DNA from: Clostridiales bacterium
Lineage (GTDB): Bacteria; Bacillota; Clostridia; Monoglobales; Monoglobaceae
Reading direction: 5' to 3'
DNA length: 64,000 bases
NCBI GenBank assembly: GCA_019419865.1
Contig: JAHZIG010000006.1
Location: forward strand, 62,001-126,000
In this document: positions 42,976 through 53,264 of the stretch, in pieces
Layout of the letters: each line of letters opens with the position of its first letter
Numbering within the stretch: the first letter of the stretch is position 1
Made by a program: the position numbers and the translations under genes
The notes under the pieces: model-generated
What the model was told of the DNA's origin: nothing
The model's database searches: none
What the model saw: the letters and a program-made list of their open reading frames with translations, nothing else

Positions 42976-44259
42976 ATGGCGGAATTGAAGCAAAAACCGA
43001 ATATCGGCGGAGACGGCTTTAGCGGCGGCGCGGATAACGTGTTCGACGAGCTTGACGAGCTGCTCAGATCGATCTCGGTCAAGGTGGATATAGACGAAGA
43101 TACGGACGGCTACGATTTAAGCGGCGAGGACGAGTATATCGGCGAAATAACCGGCGATCTCGGCGCTTACGACGCGTTGTACGACAATATAGAGTCTACG
43201 AGCGCTTTCGATAAATTCAGAGGAAACGACTTTACGGATAAAATAAAGAAAATAGGATCGGCGGAGACTGCGGATGGATATAGCCCGGACGCGGCAGGAG
43301 ATGCGAATCGGCAGGACGCGGTCGGCGATCTTGGCGCGGCGCGGTTTTTACCTAAAAAAGAGACCGGGGAATTAAAGGTCGGAGGCGGTGGAGATTTAAG
43401 AGGCGACGGCGGAGACCATAACAAAAAGAAGCGTGGCAAGAAGCTTGCGGTTAACAAAGAGATTGCCGCTAAGATAAAGGCGAAGCCGGTAAGGATAATC
43501 GCCGTTTTTGTCGCTCTGGCGGTGATCGTAGGCGCGGTATGGTACGCGGCCGCGGCTGTTCTCAACCTAAGGCACATACCGATATTTATGTATCATAGTA
43601 TAAACGACGAGCCGATCGGCAGCGAAGAGCAGTTGTCGGTTAGAGTAGACGATTTTGAAAGCCAGCTCAGATACCTCAGAGAACGCGGCTACGAGAGCGT
43701 ATTCGTAAAAGATATGCCAAAATACGACTATGAACAGAGACTGGTGGCGGTTACGTTCGACGACGGGTACGAGGATGTGTACACAAACGCGTTTCCGCTG
43801 CTTAAAAAATATGAGATAAAGGCGACGCTGTTCATGCCGACTTCGCTTATCGGCGAGGAGGGTTATTTGGACGAGGATCAGCTTCGCGAGCTGCAAAATA
43901 GCGGTTATGTCGACGTGGAGAGCCACACGGTCTCGCACGAGGATCTTAGCAGGCTTTCGACGGACGAGATAGAGAACGAGTTCAGAGAGTCGAAGCGGAC
44001 GCTCGAGGACATATTGGATAAAACGGTAAACGTTATTGCGTACCCGGGAGGATATGTGAATTCGGACGTTGAGGAGATCGCGGGAAAGTACTTTGACAAG
44101 GCGGTACTCGCGAAATCCCAGGACGATTTTAGCCTTTTTGTGGACGAGATGGCGATGGAGCGGCTCGGAGTATACCGGGATACGACCACGGCGCAGATAG
44201 ATATAGTTTGCCGCAGAAAGATGCAGACTTACGGAGATTATATCGGAAATAATCGATAG
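42976..44259 (+). CDS. Membrane-anchored polysaccharide deacetylase (NodB domain)
   Basis: 427 aa. ATG 42976 follows GGAGGCGA; TTG 42961 is less likely. A long acidic, Gly/Asp-rich cytoplasmic N-terminus of about 170 residues precedes one transmembrane helix (IIAVFVALAVIVGAVWYAAA). The NodB domain outside has IPIFMYHSI, VAVTFDDGYEDV (catalytic Asp pair), SHTVSHEDL (metal His residues) and NVIAYPGGYVNSD. It removes N-acetyl or O-acetyl groups from cell-wall or capsule sugars; the substrate is not determined. The large intracellular region is unusual for the family. Confidence 0.88.
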   Translation: MAELKQKPNIGGDGFSGGADNVFDELDELLRSISVKVDIDEDTDGYDLSGEDEYIGEITGDLGAYDALYDNIESTSAFDKFRGNDFTDKIKKIGSAETADGYSPDAAGDANRQDAVGDLGAARFLPKKETGELKVGGGGDLRGDGGDHNKKKRGKKLAVNKEIAAKIKAKPVRIIAVFVALAVIVGAVWYAAAAVLNLRHIPIFMYHSINDEPIGSEEQLSVRVDDFESQLRYLRERGYESVFVKDMPKYDYEQRLVAVTFDDGYEDVYTNAFPLLKKYEIKATLFMPTSLIGEEGYLDEDQLRELQNSGYVDVESHTVSHEDLSRLSTDEIENEFRESKRTLEDILDKTVNVIAYPGGYVNSDVEEIAGKYFDKAVLAKSQDDFSLFVDEMAMERLGVYRDTTTAQIDIVCRRKMQTYGDYIGNNR

Positions 44260-44557
44260 CCGATCTATAAAATCGAATGATTAAACCATACGGCGGGCGG
44301 GCTTTTCGCTTGCCGTTTTTCATTATATTGCCCCCTCTTTTAATAGACAAATTATTCGTTTTTGGTGACAAATTATATGTAAAATGCGTCAAGAATTATA
44401 CAAAACTTATATTGATATAAAATATTGATTTGTGCTATAATGTTTCATGGGGTTATTTATAGATTTTTGCCGTTTGTAAACGTTTATAAATAGCTTGGGA
44501 ATGAAGCAAGAAAATCATTAAAAATGCATTAAAAATAATAGAAAGAGGAGATGCGAT
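44260..44557 (+). promoter_or_regulatory. Promoter region of the pectate lyase gene
   Basis: TTGATA (44412-44417), 18-nt spacer, TGTGC-TATAAT (44436-44441) with an extended -10-like TG. GCGGGCGGGC/GCTTGCCG repeats near 44293-44317 may end the deacetylase transcript. No gene in the 298 nt. Confidence 0.65.
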
Positions 44558-47500
44558 ATGAAAAAATTAATCTGCGCCGTCATGAGTTCGCTCATGTTGT
44601 TGGGTTCGGTTTCGACAGCGTTCGCGGCCGGCGACGCCGAGCTTTCCGCCGCGGGCGATTTGGCTGCGTTTCCGGGCGCCGAGGGCGGAGGCATGTATGC
44701 GACCGGCGCAAGAGGAGCGGCGAGCGATCCCGAGATATACCATGTTACAAAGCTGACCGACGACGGTTCCGAGGGCACGTTCAGAGACGCGGTGTCCAAG
44801 GATAACAGAATAATCGTATTCGACGTTGCCGGAAATATCGAGCTTGACAGCGGGCTTACGATACAAAGCAGCAATCTGACCATATTGGGACAGACGGCTC
44901 CCGGCGACGGTATAACCATAAAGGACGCGCCTGTTATATTCAATCAAAGCAGTAACGTCATAATGCGTTACATGAGATTCAGAATGGGAACTGAGAACGC
45001 GAACAGCGATTCGGATACGCTAAGCGCGCGCAGGGGCGAGAATCTTATTTTCGATCACTGCAGCATGAGCTGGTCGGTCGACGAATGCGCTTCTTTCTAT
45101 CAGAATAGGAATTTTACGCTTCAGTGGTGTATAATAACCGAACCGCTCAACCGTTCGATACACGACGAGGGCGACGGGATCCAGTCGCACGGATACTGCG
45201 GTATCTGGGGCGGTATAAACGCGTCCTTCCATCATAATCTGCTCGCCAACGCAAAGGGGCGTTTCCCGAGAATTGGTTCGAGCGAGACGACCAGTATAGT
45301 GGACGGGACGGAGGATACCGACAGCTTAATAGATATCAGAAACAACGTGTTTTATAACTGGAAGGAGACCGGAGCTTACGGCGGCGAGAACGGCACGAGA
45401 GTCAATCTTGTAAGCAATTATTATAAAGAAGGCCCGGCAAGTATTGAAAAGAACTTGAATCAGTTCTATGAGATCTCGGCGGGCAACGAGGCCGGCGTGG
45501 ATAACTGGGGAACGGATCTGGCGCTTTCGGGTAACTTCTACGAGGCGGCCGATATAAGAAACGACGACGAAGCGGCGCTGATAAACAGCATAAACGCCGA
45601 TAATACCGCCGACGGCGCGGTAGACACTTCGGATGCGGACGTGTTTGACGTATCGTTATACGATCCGAGCGAGCCGTCGAACGCGGAAGGCGCTCACACT
45701 CAGTACATAAACGACTATCCGGTGACGACTCAGGACTATCAATCGGCTTACAGCGACGTGCTAATGTACGCGGGCGCGAGCAAGGTAAGGGATTCGGTCG
45801 ACGCGAGAGCGGTATCGACCACTGAGAATGGAAATTCGAGCGCCGGACCGGACGGAGACGGTTTGATAGACAGCCCGGATGAGGTCGGAGGCTGGCCGAC
45901 GCTTACCGGAACTAAGGAGACCGATACGGATAACGACGGTATCCCCGATACCTGGGAGGACGAGAACGGTCTTGATAAAAACGACGCGAGCGACGCGCTT
46001 GAGCTGGCCGAGAGCGGATACTTAAATATAGAGGAGTATGCTAACGATATAATCGCGACCGGAAGCGAAGACGTCAATAAGGACGCGCTAAACGAGGCAA
46101 TAGCCGAGGCCGAGACGTATATGGACGACGAGGCGCTGTATACCGCCGAGAGCTGGCAGGCTTTTGAGACTTCGTACAACGCGGCGAGAGCGGTCGCTAA
46201 TTCGACGTATGTAAATCAGGATCAGGTAGACGCCGCGGCTCGGGATCTGAGGGATAAGATCGGCGGGTTGACGATAAATATAAAGGCGGCGCTTCAGGCG
46301 GCGATAGCCGAGGCGGAGGCGTTGAACGAAGACGATTACACGCCGTACAGCTATGCGAAGCTGACCGCGGCGCTCGGAGAGGCGAATACGGTGAATCAGG
46401 ATCCGAACGCTCAGCAGGCCGCGATAAATGCGGCGGAGGAGAGCCTGAGAGCCGCTATGGGCGAGCTGACGTTGGCTCAGAAATCCGAGTCGCTGAATCA
46501 GGTCGTAAGATATGATTTTAACGATGGGACGCTGGATCAGAGCATACCGACGATAAACGAGATCGACGATACCACGCCGTATTACTATGACAGCTCGAAG
46601 GACGATTTCACTACGGTGAACACATATTACGTACAGCGCGACGAGAGTACGCCGGACGATCTTGCTCTGTATTTGGACGATACCGGAGAGTCGGCTAACG
46701 AGACCATTATAAGATTTACGCCGCAGACCGAGGGTAAAATATCGATCAAGTTCGATCTTACGGCGGACGCTCTCGGCGGCAGTATGAGGTTGGTAAATAT
46801 CCAGTCTTCGGATGAAGACCTTTTAGGATATTTATGGACTGTGACTCAGAACAGCCAAAGAATGATCACTTATAACACGGGTTCTGAGATCATAGGCGGA
46901 AACAGCAACGGTCCGGTATTTGCCGCTGATGCGTGGAGTTCGTACGAGCTTATCTTCGATATCGACAATAACACTGTTACATACAAATGCGACGGCGTTA
47001 CATACTTTGAGAACGAATCTTGCGGTACGGATATAACGGATATCGCATCGATAATGATCAGAGGCTCCGAGGGCAATGCTGACAGACACCCGTATGTCGA
47101 TAACTTTGAACTTAGCAAGGTAGTCAGCGTTCCCGTCACCGATCTGGATACGACGCGGCTTGAAGCGCTGATAAGCACGGTCGGTGGTTTGGACGCAGGC
47201 GATTACGACCAGGCTAAGTGGGCGGACGTTCAGGCGGCGCTTACGGAAGCTAACTCGGTCATGGCGTACGAGAACAAACAGCAGCCGGACGTAGATAAGG
47301 CGTATGAAGCTTTAAATACGGCTTACGAGGCGCTCGGCGGAACGATTGAACCGCCCGAACCGGAAGATCCTGTTCTTGAGTACGCGCAGGCTCCGGCGCT
47401 TGAAAACGGAACGGTCACCGCGTCCGTGCTCAACACTTTAGACGAGGACGGCGCGATGTTTATCGTCGCGGTATATAACTCGGAGGGCGCGCTTAAGGAC

Positions 47501-47641
47501 GCTAAGGTCGTAGGCGTTCCGATGTCCGATACTCCGGCGCAGATAAGCGATACTATCGGCGCCGACAGCGGCGACGACGTAAAGGTAATGCTGTGGAACA
47601 GCGATTTCGCGCCGGCGGCGGACGTAATCAATCTGCAGTAA
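44558..47641 (+). CDS. Secreted multidomain pectate lyase
   Basis: 1027 aa. The signal peptide is residues 1-25 (SVSTAFAAGDA). The catalytic domain (about 35-330) is a right-handed beta-helix of the polysaccharide lyase family 1 type: AFPGAEGGGMYATGARG, EGTFRDAV, SNLTILGQTAPGDGI, FDHCSMSWSVDE and the GRFPRIG region. It cleaves polygalacturonan by beta-elimination. A Ca-binding DTDNDGIPDTWEDENGLD linker (about 455-475), FIVAR-like helical domains (about 508-575, 577-640 and 870-925), a concanavalin-like binding domain (about 650-860) and a C-terminal beta-domain (DDVKVMLWNSDF) follow. That last domain also ends the esterase at 54687-58061, so the two are likely displayed or sorted alike. A terminator follows. 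Confidence 0.9.
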   Translation: MKKLICAVMSSLMLLGSVSTAFAAGDAELSAAGDLAAFPGAEGGGMYATGARGAASDPEIYHVTKLTDDGSEGTFRDAVSKDNRIIVFDVAGNIELDSGLTIQSSNLTILGQTAPGDGITIKDAPVIFNQSSNVIMRYMRFRMGTENANSDSDTLSARRGENLIFDHCSMSWSVDECASFYQNRNFTLQWCIITEPLNRSIHDEGDGIQSHGYCGIWGGINASFHHNLLANAKGRFPRIGSSETTSIVDGTEDTDSLIDIRNNVFYNWKETGAYGGENGTRVNLVSNYYKEGPASIEKNLNQFYEISAGNEAGVDNWGTDLALSGNFYEAADIRNDDEAALINSINADNTADGAVDTSDADVFDVSLYDPSEPSNAEGAHTQYINDYPVTTQDYQSAYSDVLMYAGASKVRDSVDARAVSTTENGNSSAGPDGDGLIDSPDEVGGWPTLTGTKETDTDNDGIPDTWEDENGLDKNDASDALELAESGYLNIEEYANDIIATGSEDVNKDALNEAIAEAETYMDDEALYTAESWQAFETSYNAARAVANSTYVNQDQVDAAARDLRDKIGGLTINIKAALQAAIAEAEALNEDDYTPYSYAKLTAALGEANTVNQDPNAQQAAINAAEESLRAAMGELTLAQKSESLNQVVRYDFNDGTLDQSIPTINEIDDTTPYYYDSSKDDFTTVNTYYVQRDESTPDDLALYLDDTGESANETIIRFTPQTEGKISIKFDLTADALGGSMRLVNIQSSDEDLLGYLWTVTQNSQRMITYNTGSEIIGGNSNGPVFAADAWSSYELIFDIDNNTVTYKCDGVTYFENESCGTDITDIASIMIRGSEGNADRHPYVDNFELSKVVSVPVTDLDTTRLEALISTVGGLDAGDYDQAKWADVQAALTEANSVMAYENKQQPDVDKAYEALNTAYEALGGTIEPPEPEDPVLEYAQAPALENGTVTASVLNTLDEDGAMFIVAVYNSEGALKDAKVVGVPMSDTPAQISDTIGADSGDDVKVMLWNSDFAPAADVINLQ

Positions 47642-47684
47642 ACGCGAAAAAGAGCGGACGGATCTTTTCAAACATAATAAAATC

Positions 47685-47713
47685 AGGCGGGGCAGGTTGT
47701 CTGCTCCGCCTTT
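47685..47713. terminator. Terminator after the pectate lyase gene
   Basis: AGGCGGGGCAG (47685-47695), loop GTTGT, CTGCTCCGCCT (47701-47711) with one G-T pair and a short T-run. It lies between convergent genes. Confidence 0.8.
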
Positions 47714-47750
47714 AACATGTCTAAAACCTTTTGTCTAACAGGATAGCGCT

Positions 47751-47806
47751 AAATAGATCGCATTAAATCGAGCGTATTAAATCAATCGAATTAAATAGAT
47801 CGCATT
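47751..47806. repeat. Four tandem 14-bp repeats
   Basis: AAATAGATCGCATT, AAATCGAGCGTATT, AAATCAATCGAATT and AAATAGATCGCATT in direct succession; units 1 and 4 are identical. They lie between the two convergent genes, 8 nt from the end of the SLH gene. Confidence 0.85.
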
Positions 47807-47813
47807 ACGCGGA

Positions 47814-50792
47814 TCATCTTACGATGACCATTTCCTGAACTCCGTCTTCGTAGAGTTTAACAAAGAGTCTCGCCTCGTTGCCTTCTTCGTATATCTCTAT
47901 ATCCGCCGGGGATACGATGGAAACGTTATTTCTACTCTTGCTGGAGTCGTACAGATATACGATGGTATCCGAGCCTATGGCGTAATTGTATGCGACGTCG
48001 TTTACGCTCATATTTACGCTGCCGCTGAACTTCCTCGTGACCTTGCCGTAGACGGTCGTTAAATCTGTTTCTATTTCGTTTATAAATTCGGTATCCATAT
48101 CGGAACTGTCGAATAGTACTCTGATATTGTCTATCTCGCCTCTTGCGTTAGTCGTATACTGGATTATATCTCCGGATTTAAGCTTCTCGGAGGTATCCTT
48201 AACAAGAACGTTCGTATCCGACGCAAGGAGTTCCACTGGTTCGCCGTTTTGGTAACCGTACAGTTTGTCGGTATATTCCATGTCCTCGTTTTGAACGCTC
48301 GCCAGATAGTTTACTACCGTTATCGGATCCTCCGGCGAGGTGAATCCGGTGGAGCTTGTTATAACTACGACGTTCGCCATATAGTTGGCCTGCATATCGT
48401 AGATCTGCGCGTTGTACTCGGCGTTGTTAGACAGAGTCGAGTTCTTTCTTATTGAATACTTATCGGTGTCGGTTCCCGCCGAAGCCGGGATATCGAAGAT
48501 TATCGTATTCGAATCTATTCCCGCGTTACCGAGCTTGCCCGCGTTCTTTCTGTATACCAGGTTATCCTGCGAGATATTAAGCGTAAATCTCTCGGTGTTC
48601 GGAGCCCCGGTTCCCGTACCGTTGAAGGCCGTCTCTATCGCGGTCACTTCGTTTGAGCTGTTGGTCTCGTAGATAATAAGCTGCGGAACCACGGTGCCCG
48701 CGCTCGAGAGAGCGTCTACGACCGTCTCGGGCGTCTGCGAATAGTTATCGTTGAGTCTGAGCTTGCTTGCGCTTGAGAGCACGACCGTCTCGCCGGTCTT
48801 GGTGAAGAGCTTAAAGCGCGCCGTCGTACCAAAGTTATCCTCTATAGCCGCGCCGACAAGGTACGCGTAGTTCGGCATATTCGTCGTTCCCTCGACGGTC
48901 GCGTTCGTGTTGACCGCCGCTATCTTGTTCTCTATATCAAGATAGAAGGTTCCTCTGTCGCGCAGAGCGATCTCGTTAGGATAGCTGCTCGCCTTTTCAT
49001 ATAACGTATCGCTGTCGCCTATTCTGTAGCCTTCGCTTGTGACCTCGCTCACAGTACCCGTAACCGACGCGTCGGAGACGTACGCCTTGATAAGCAGTTG
49101 GTCTTCGCTTATGGTGTAGGAGATCACGTTCCATTCCGCAAGATCCTCGATTCCGATCTCGGCGTCGTCCTTGATTATGCTGTATTTGAGTTCGGTGTTG
49201 TTGGGATCGAATACGACCGAGCCGTTTAGATACTTATCGGTAACTCTGCCGGTAACGGTCGATACCGTATCTACTACAAGGTTTGTAAAGTGGTTTACAA
49301 ATACGATGTCGTAGATGTTGTTCATGTCTGTGTCGAGGAGTATCAGGTTTCCGGATTCGGGTATCAGATCCGAAAGGTTTAAGTCGTCCTTGTATTTGCC
49401 GTTATAGATATAAGTCGCGTTTGAGTCTATAGTCGCCGTCCTTGTGGTTCTGTCGGTCGTCTTGTTCTCCCAGTACTCGACCGTCTTGTTCTGATCGGTC
49501 TCGCCGGTCACGTCTACAAGATCGGACGAGTTGATTCTCTTGGTCTGGTTCTGATTTTCCTGTTCTCTTACGTTGATTAACGTTCTTCTGTCTTGATTCT
49601 TGTCTATTCTTGCGTAATATAATACGTTGTATCCGAGTAATTGTTTCGCGTTTGTATCGCCTAAGAAGAATTGATTCTCGCCGATCTGGATCCTGTCGTC
49701 GGCCGGAGTAGCGCCTCCGCTCAGCGTCGTCTCGCCGGTGCCGGTTATCTGGCCGTAGCCTTTTTCAACGTTGAGCCTATCGTACAAGAGGGTCTTATCC
49801 ACCTCTTCGTAACTTACCTCCGTACCGTAGCCTACTTGCTCCATCATGTTTACTGTGAGCGCGTTGAATACGAGCTGGGCTACGTCGCCTCTCTTCGCAG
49901 GTTCCGCGATCGAAGCGTCGATCCCTCTCAGGAGCTGTTTTGACGACGCTATCGTCATGTAGCCCGACGGGTATCCGCCTTTATCCTCGGCCGCCGGTTC
50001 GTAGCCGAGCGCTCTGACTATAATCGTCACAGCCTCCTGCAGAGATACGTTATCGTCCGGTCTGAACGTTCCTTCGGTATCGCCGATGACCATTCCCTGC
50101 TGATCCGCCACGTTTATGGCTCCAACCGCCCAGTGGTCGGTCGCAACGTCCGGAAATTTTGTCGGAGAAGTGGAACTTTTTACTACGTCTTCAAGTCCAA
50201 CTGTATATACGGCGACTTTAGCCATCTCGCTTCGGAGAATGCTGTCGTTAGGTCTGAACGCGCCGTCCTCGGCGTCGCCCACCATGATTCCGAGCGCGCC
50301 GAGCAGTTCGGCGGCCTCTTCGTATTTGGTATCCGCTATATCGGGAGACAGAGCTACTCTTGTGTTACTGTATCTGGATTTAGCCGCGCCCGGTATCGGA
50401 ATCGTGGACATGCCGTTATACTTGGAGTTGTTTTCGGCAAGATTGGCGCCTGTCTGGTTGGGGTTTAGGGTTCCGTCCGTATTGGTTCCGTCGAACGAAC
50501 TGAGCATAGGGATATTCCCGGAGCTTCCCGCAGCGTTCGAGCTTGAAGAGCCGTCCGACGAATTATCGGACATAACCGAACTTCGCGAGGATATCGGGGT
50601 ATCCGACGGAGCGGTATCCGGCTGCGCAGACGCTCCAGGAGAAATCTGGTTAGGCCGCGCGGTCGTATCTGCGGAAGGAGCCGGAGTCGGCGCGGAATAT
50701 ACGTCGCTTACGTCGGCGTATGCAATCGATGCAGTCGACAGCGTCGCGACGGTACATATCGCGCATATAAACGAAATGAAAGATTTTTTCAT
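47814..50792 (-). CDS. Large secreted SLH-domain protein (S-layer type)
   Basis: 992 aa. The signal peptide (SLSTASIAYA-like, ending near residue 26) is followed by a Pro/Ser/Asp-rich low-complexity region to about residue 150. Three SLH repeats occupy about 150-330 (ELLGALGIMVGDAEDGAFRPN, FPDVATDHWAVGAINVADQQG, GTFRPDDNVSLQEAVTII). A long beta-rich region (about 350-990) without recognised domains makes up the rest. SLH domains bind pyruvylated cell-wall polymer, so the rest would be surface exposed. The start is ATG after AAGGAGG. Probably a major surface component, divergent from a second such gene. Confidence 0.88.
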   Translation of the reverse strand: MKKSFISFICAICTVATLSTASIAYADVSDVYSAPTPAPSADTTARPNQISPGASAQPDTAPSDTPISSRSSVMSDNSSDGSSSSNAAGSSGNIPMLSSFDGTNTDGTLNPNQTGANLAENNSKYNGMSTIPIPGAAKSRYSNTRVALSPDIADTKYEEAAELLGALGIMVGDAEDGAFRPNDSILRSEMAKVAVYTVGLEDVVKSSTSPTKFPDVATDHWAVGAINVADQQGMVIGDTEGTFRPDDNVSLQEAVTIIVRALGYEPAAEDKGGYPSGYMTIASSKQLLRGIDASIAEPAKRGDVAQLVFNALTVNMMEQVGYGTEVSYEEVDKTLLYDRLNVEKGYGQITGTGETTLSGGATPADDRIQIGENQFFLGDTNAKQLLGYNVLYYARIDKNQDRRTLINVREQENQNQTKRINSSDLVDVTGETDQNKTVEYWENKTTDRTTRTATIDSNATYIYNGKYKDDLNLSDLIPESGNLILLDTDMNNIYDIVFVNHFTNLVVDTVSTVTGRVTDKYLNGSVVFDPNNTELKYSIIKDDAEIGIEDLAEWNVISYTISEDQLLIKAYVSDASVTGTVSEVTSEGYRIGDSDTLYEKASSYPNEIALRDRGTFYLDIENKIAAVNTNATVEGTTNMPNYAYLVGAAIEDNFGTTARFKLFTKTGETVVLSSASKLRLNDNYSQTPETVVDALSSAGTVVPQLIIYETNSSNEVTAIETAFNGTGTGAPNTERFTLNISQDNLVYRKNAGKLGNAGIDSNTIIFDIPASAGTDTDKYSIRKNSTLSNNAEYNAQIYDMQANYMANVVVITSSTGFTSPEDPITVVNYLASVQNEDMEYTDKLYGYQNGEPVELLASDTNVLVKDTSEKLKSGDIIQYTTNARGEIDNIRVLFDSSDMDTEFINEIETDLTTVYGKVTRKFSGSVNMSVNDVAYNYAIGSDTIVYLYDSSKSRNNVSIVSPADIEIYEEGNEARLFVKLYEDGVQEMVIVR

Positions 50793-51280
50793 TGTATGTC
50801 CTCCTTGGATTTTTTGTTTTTTTATTTTTGTACAATGCTATTATTTGCAGGCCCGAAAAAAATAAACAAGAAAGATTATGGCAGATTCGGCAAGTATATG
50901 TATAAAGCGCAGGTTCGAAACGCGTATTTAAATAAGCGCCGACTTGGACTTGCGTCAAACCTAAAAGCGTGCGGAGGTTTAAGGATTATGTAACAAAAAT
51001 GTTAAAATATTTATCGTTTAAAAAGCGGTTTTGCGGTTGAATTATAAAAATAACTATGGTATATTAAAGATGTGTTTCTTTGGTGAAAAAACACAGTTTG
51101 TGTTGAAATTTTTCGTCAATTATTATGTATAACATTTATAATATACCGGTTTGTATAGTATTATACTTGTTATTTTTAATGATGATACCCGGCTGTTATT
51201 ATTAATAAATAAAGAAGGCCGCAACTGACTTTTTCAGGAAAGAACAGCTTAAAATAAGGATTTATGAAAGGAGCAGTAAA
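50793..51280 (+). promoter_or_regulatory. Divergent intergenic region between two SLH genes
   Basis: 488 nt, AT-rich, no gene. TTGAAT (51037-51042), 17-nt spacer, TATATT (51060-51065) faces right and would give a long leader of about 210 nt for the gene at 51281, as is common for S-layer mRNAs. A further box TTGAAA...TATAAC near 51110-51140 is weaker. Confidence 0.55.
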
Positions 51281-53119
51281 ATGAAAAAATTAAGAATTTT
51301 ATCAGCGACGCTATGCGTTTCAATGCTCGTCTCGGCTTTTGGTTTGCTGGGCGCGGCGGCGTCTTTTCCGGACGTTGAAGACGACCCGACGGTATCCTGG
51401 GCGAGAGACGCTATAAACGATATGGCGGACGCGGGTTATATCAAAGGTTACGAGGACGGAACGTTCCAACCCAATCGCGCGGTGTCGAAGGTTGAGACGC
51501 TGCTTTTGATGTCGAGAATACTCGGCGTCGACGAGGACGAATTTGCAGATTACTCCAATTGGGCGGATCTGGCGTATTCGAATACCGTGAGGGCGATAAA
51601 CTCCACATATGTAAGCGAGCTTAGCTATTTGATGTATTTCGGCGTTATAGATATATCCGATCTGAGGACTTACGCGTCTACGGCGGCGGCTAATACGTCG
51701 CTGCTCAGATGGCAGGCCGCGTATCTTATAACCAAGCTCTTAGGTCAGACCGAAGAGGCGGCGGATCTTACGCTCGCCGCGTCGGATTATTCGGATTACG
51801 AATCTGTTCCTGAGACGGCGAGACCGTACGTCGCGTTCGTTACGCAGGAGGGGCTGATGAACGGTATGGGTAACGACGAGGACGGTAACGCTACTTTCTC
51901 GCCCGAGACCACGCTTACCAGATCGCAGATGGCTATGCTGCTTTCGCGGTTGATAGACAAGATGGATAAACATATAGAATCCGGTACGGCGGTCGAGATA
52001 GGGACCGATTACATAGGCGTGGATATAGACGGCTCTACTGTCGATATCGATTACTCCGAATCGCTTAAGGTCGTATCCGAGAGTACCGAGATAGGCTTCG
52101 ACAGCATAGTTGAAGACAGCGCGGTAGATATAGTATACGTATACGGCGACGCAATGCTTATAAACGTAGGCGACGCGGTCGATAGCGCCAACCAGACGGT
52201 ATACGGCGTAATATCTCAGAAAAACGATAACGCAAACGGACTCACTCTCACTATATACGACCACGAAGACGAGAGCAATACGGCGACGTACACGATCTCA
52301 AGAAACTGCGCGTACACGGTAAGCGGTACCACCGCGGGATTCGGCGACCTTAAGATAGGCAATTTCGTGCGCTGTATCTTAAGCGGCGGCGAGATTGTGG
52401 AGATACATGTCGAGGATAAGACCTCGACCGTTTCGGGAGTGTTCAGAGAGCTTGAATTTGACAACGAGAACCATACGTATATCACGATAACCGAGGACGA
52501 GTCGGGCGACGATATAGAATACGTGGTATCGACCAACGGCGCGAGAGTTACCAGAAACGGATCTTCGATCACGCTCAGAGAGCTCGCCGACGGCGACGAA
52601 GTTACGCTCACTCTCGACTATGGAAAGGTCTCGAGAGTAGAGGCTTCGAGTACTTCCGGAACGGCGAGGGGCACGATCAAGGAGATAATTCTTTCGGACG
52701 CGCCTAAAATAACGATGGAAATAGAGGGCGAGGAGTATACGTACAGTATGACTACCAACACCGAGGTGACCGTCAACGGCGTAGCGGGCACTATATACGA
52801 TCTGCGCCCGAACAACTCGGCGGATATAGTTATAGACGGAACGACCGTGACCTCTATCGACACGAGCGCGACCTCGTCGTCCGGCAGAACCACGATAGAG
52901 GGCAGAGTCACCGGAATAAATACGAGTATATACGTCATATCTGTGGAAAATTCAAACGGCGGAACAGACACCGTATATTATAACTCGAGCACGACTATCA
53001 TAGACAACGAGACCGGTAAGACGATGAGCGCGAGGGATATAACCTCCGGCGACACCGTAACCGCGACCGGAAACGACAGCACCGGCTACTTTGTGGCTAC
53101 GGTAATAGTCGTTATGTAA
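51281..53119 (+). CDS. Secreted SLH-domain protein (S-layer type)
   Basis: 612 aa. The signal peptide ends near residue 27 (LLGAAASFPDVE). SLH repeats cover about 28-230: SWARDAINDMADAGYIKGYEDGTFQPNRAVSK in pieces, a divergent middle unit, and FVTQEGLMNGMGNDEDGNATFSPE with TRSQMAMLL. The remainder is Thr/Ser/Asp-rich and beta-predicted (ITITEDESGDDIEYVV), very low in Cys. Start ATG follows AAAGGAGC. The paired, divergent arrangement with the 992-aa gene fits a two-protein S-layer; that is inference. Confidence 0.88.
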   Translation: MKKLRILSATLCVSMLVSAFGLLGAAASFPDVEDDPTVSWARDAINDMADAGYIKGYEDGTFQPNRAVSKVETLLLMSRILGVDEDEFADYSNWADLAYSNTVRAINSTYVSELSYLMYFGVIDISDLRTYASTAAANTSLLRWQAAYLITKLLGQTEEAADLTLAASDYSDYESVPETARPYVAFVTQEGLMNGMGNDEDGNATFSPETTLTRSQMAMLLSRLIDKMDKHIESGTAVEIGTDYIGVDIDGSTVDIDYSESLKVVSESTEIGFDSIVEDSAVDIVYVYGDAMLINVGDAVDSANQTVYGVISQKNDNANGLTLTIYDHEDESNTATYTISRNCAYTVSGTTAGFGDLKIGNFVRCILSGGEIVEIHVEDKTSTVSGVFRELEFDNENHTYITITEDESGDDIEYVVSTNGARVTRNGSSITLRELADGDEVTLTLDYGKVSRVEASSTSGTARGTIKEIILSDAPKITMEIEGEEYTYSMTTNTEVTVNGVAGTIYDLRPNNSADIVIDGTTVTSIDTSATSSSGRTTIEGRVTGINTSIYVISVENSNGGTDTVYYNSSTTIIDNETGKTMSARDITSGDTVTATGNDSTGYFVATVIVVM

Positions 53120-53151
53120 GCGGCGCCCGAGTCAAACAAACGAATAAATCG

Positions 53152-53183
53152 ACGGGAACCGTGCGTTTGCGGTTCCCGTTTTG
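53152..53183 (+). terminator. Terminator after the SLH gene
   Basis: ACGGGAACC (53152-53160) pairs with GGTTCCCGT (53171-53179), then TTTT. Confidence 0.88.
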
Positions 53184-53264
53184 TACGTATGGATACGAAA
53201 AATATCTCTTGGATCGGATATAACTTGAATAAAGATCGAATAAAAACGAATATGGCGCGGGGCT

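Noticed and set aside
50116..50865. 249-codon plus-strand frame opposite the 992-aa SLH gene
   Set aside because: It lies antisense to a clear signal peptide and SLH repeats; long antisense frames are expected for this codon usage.
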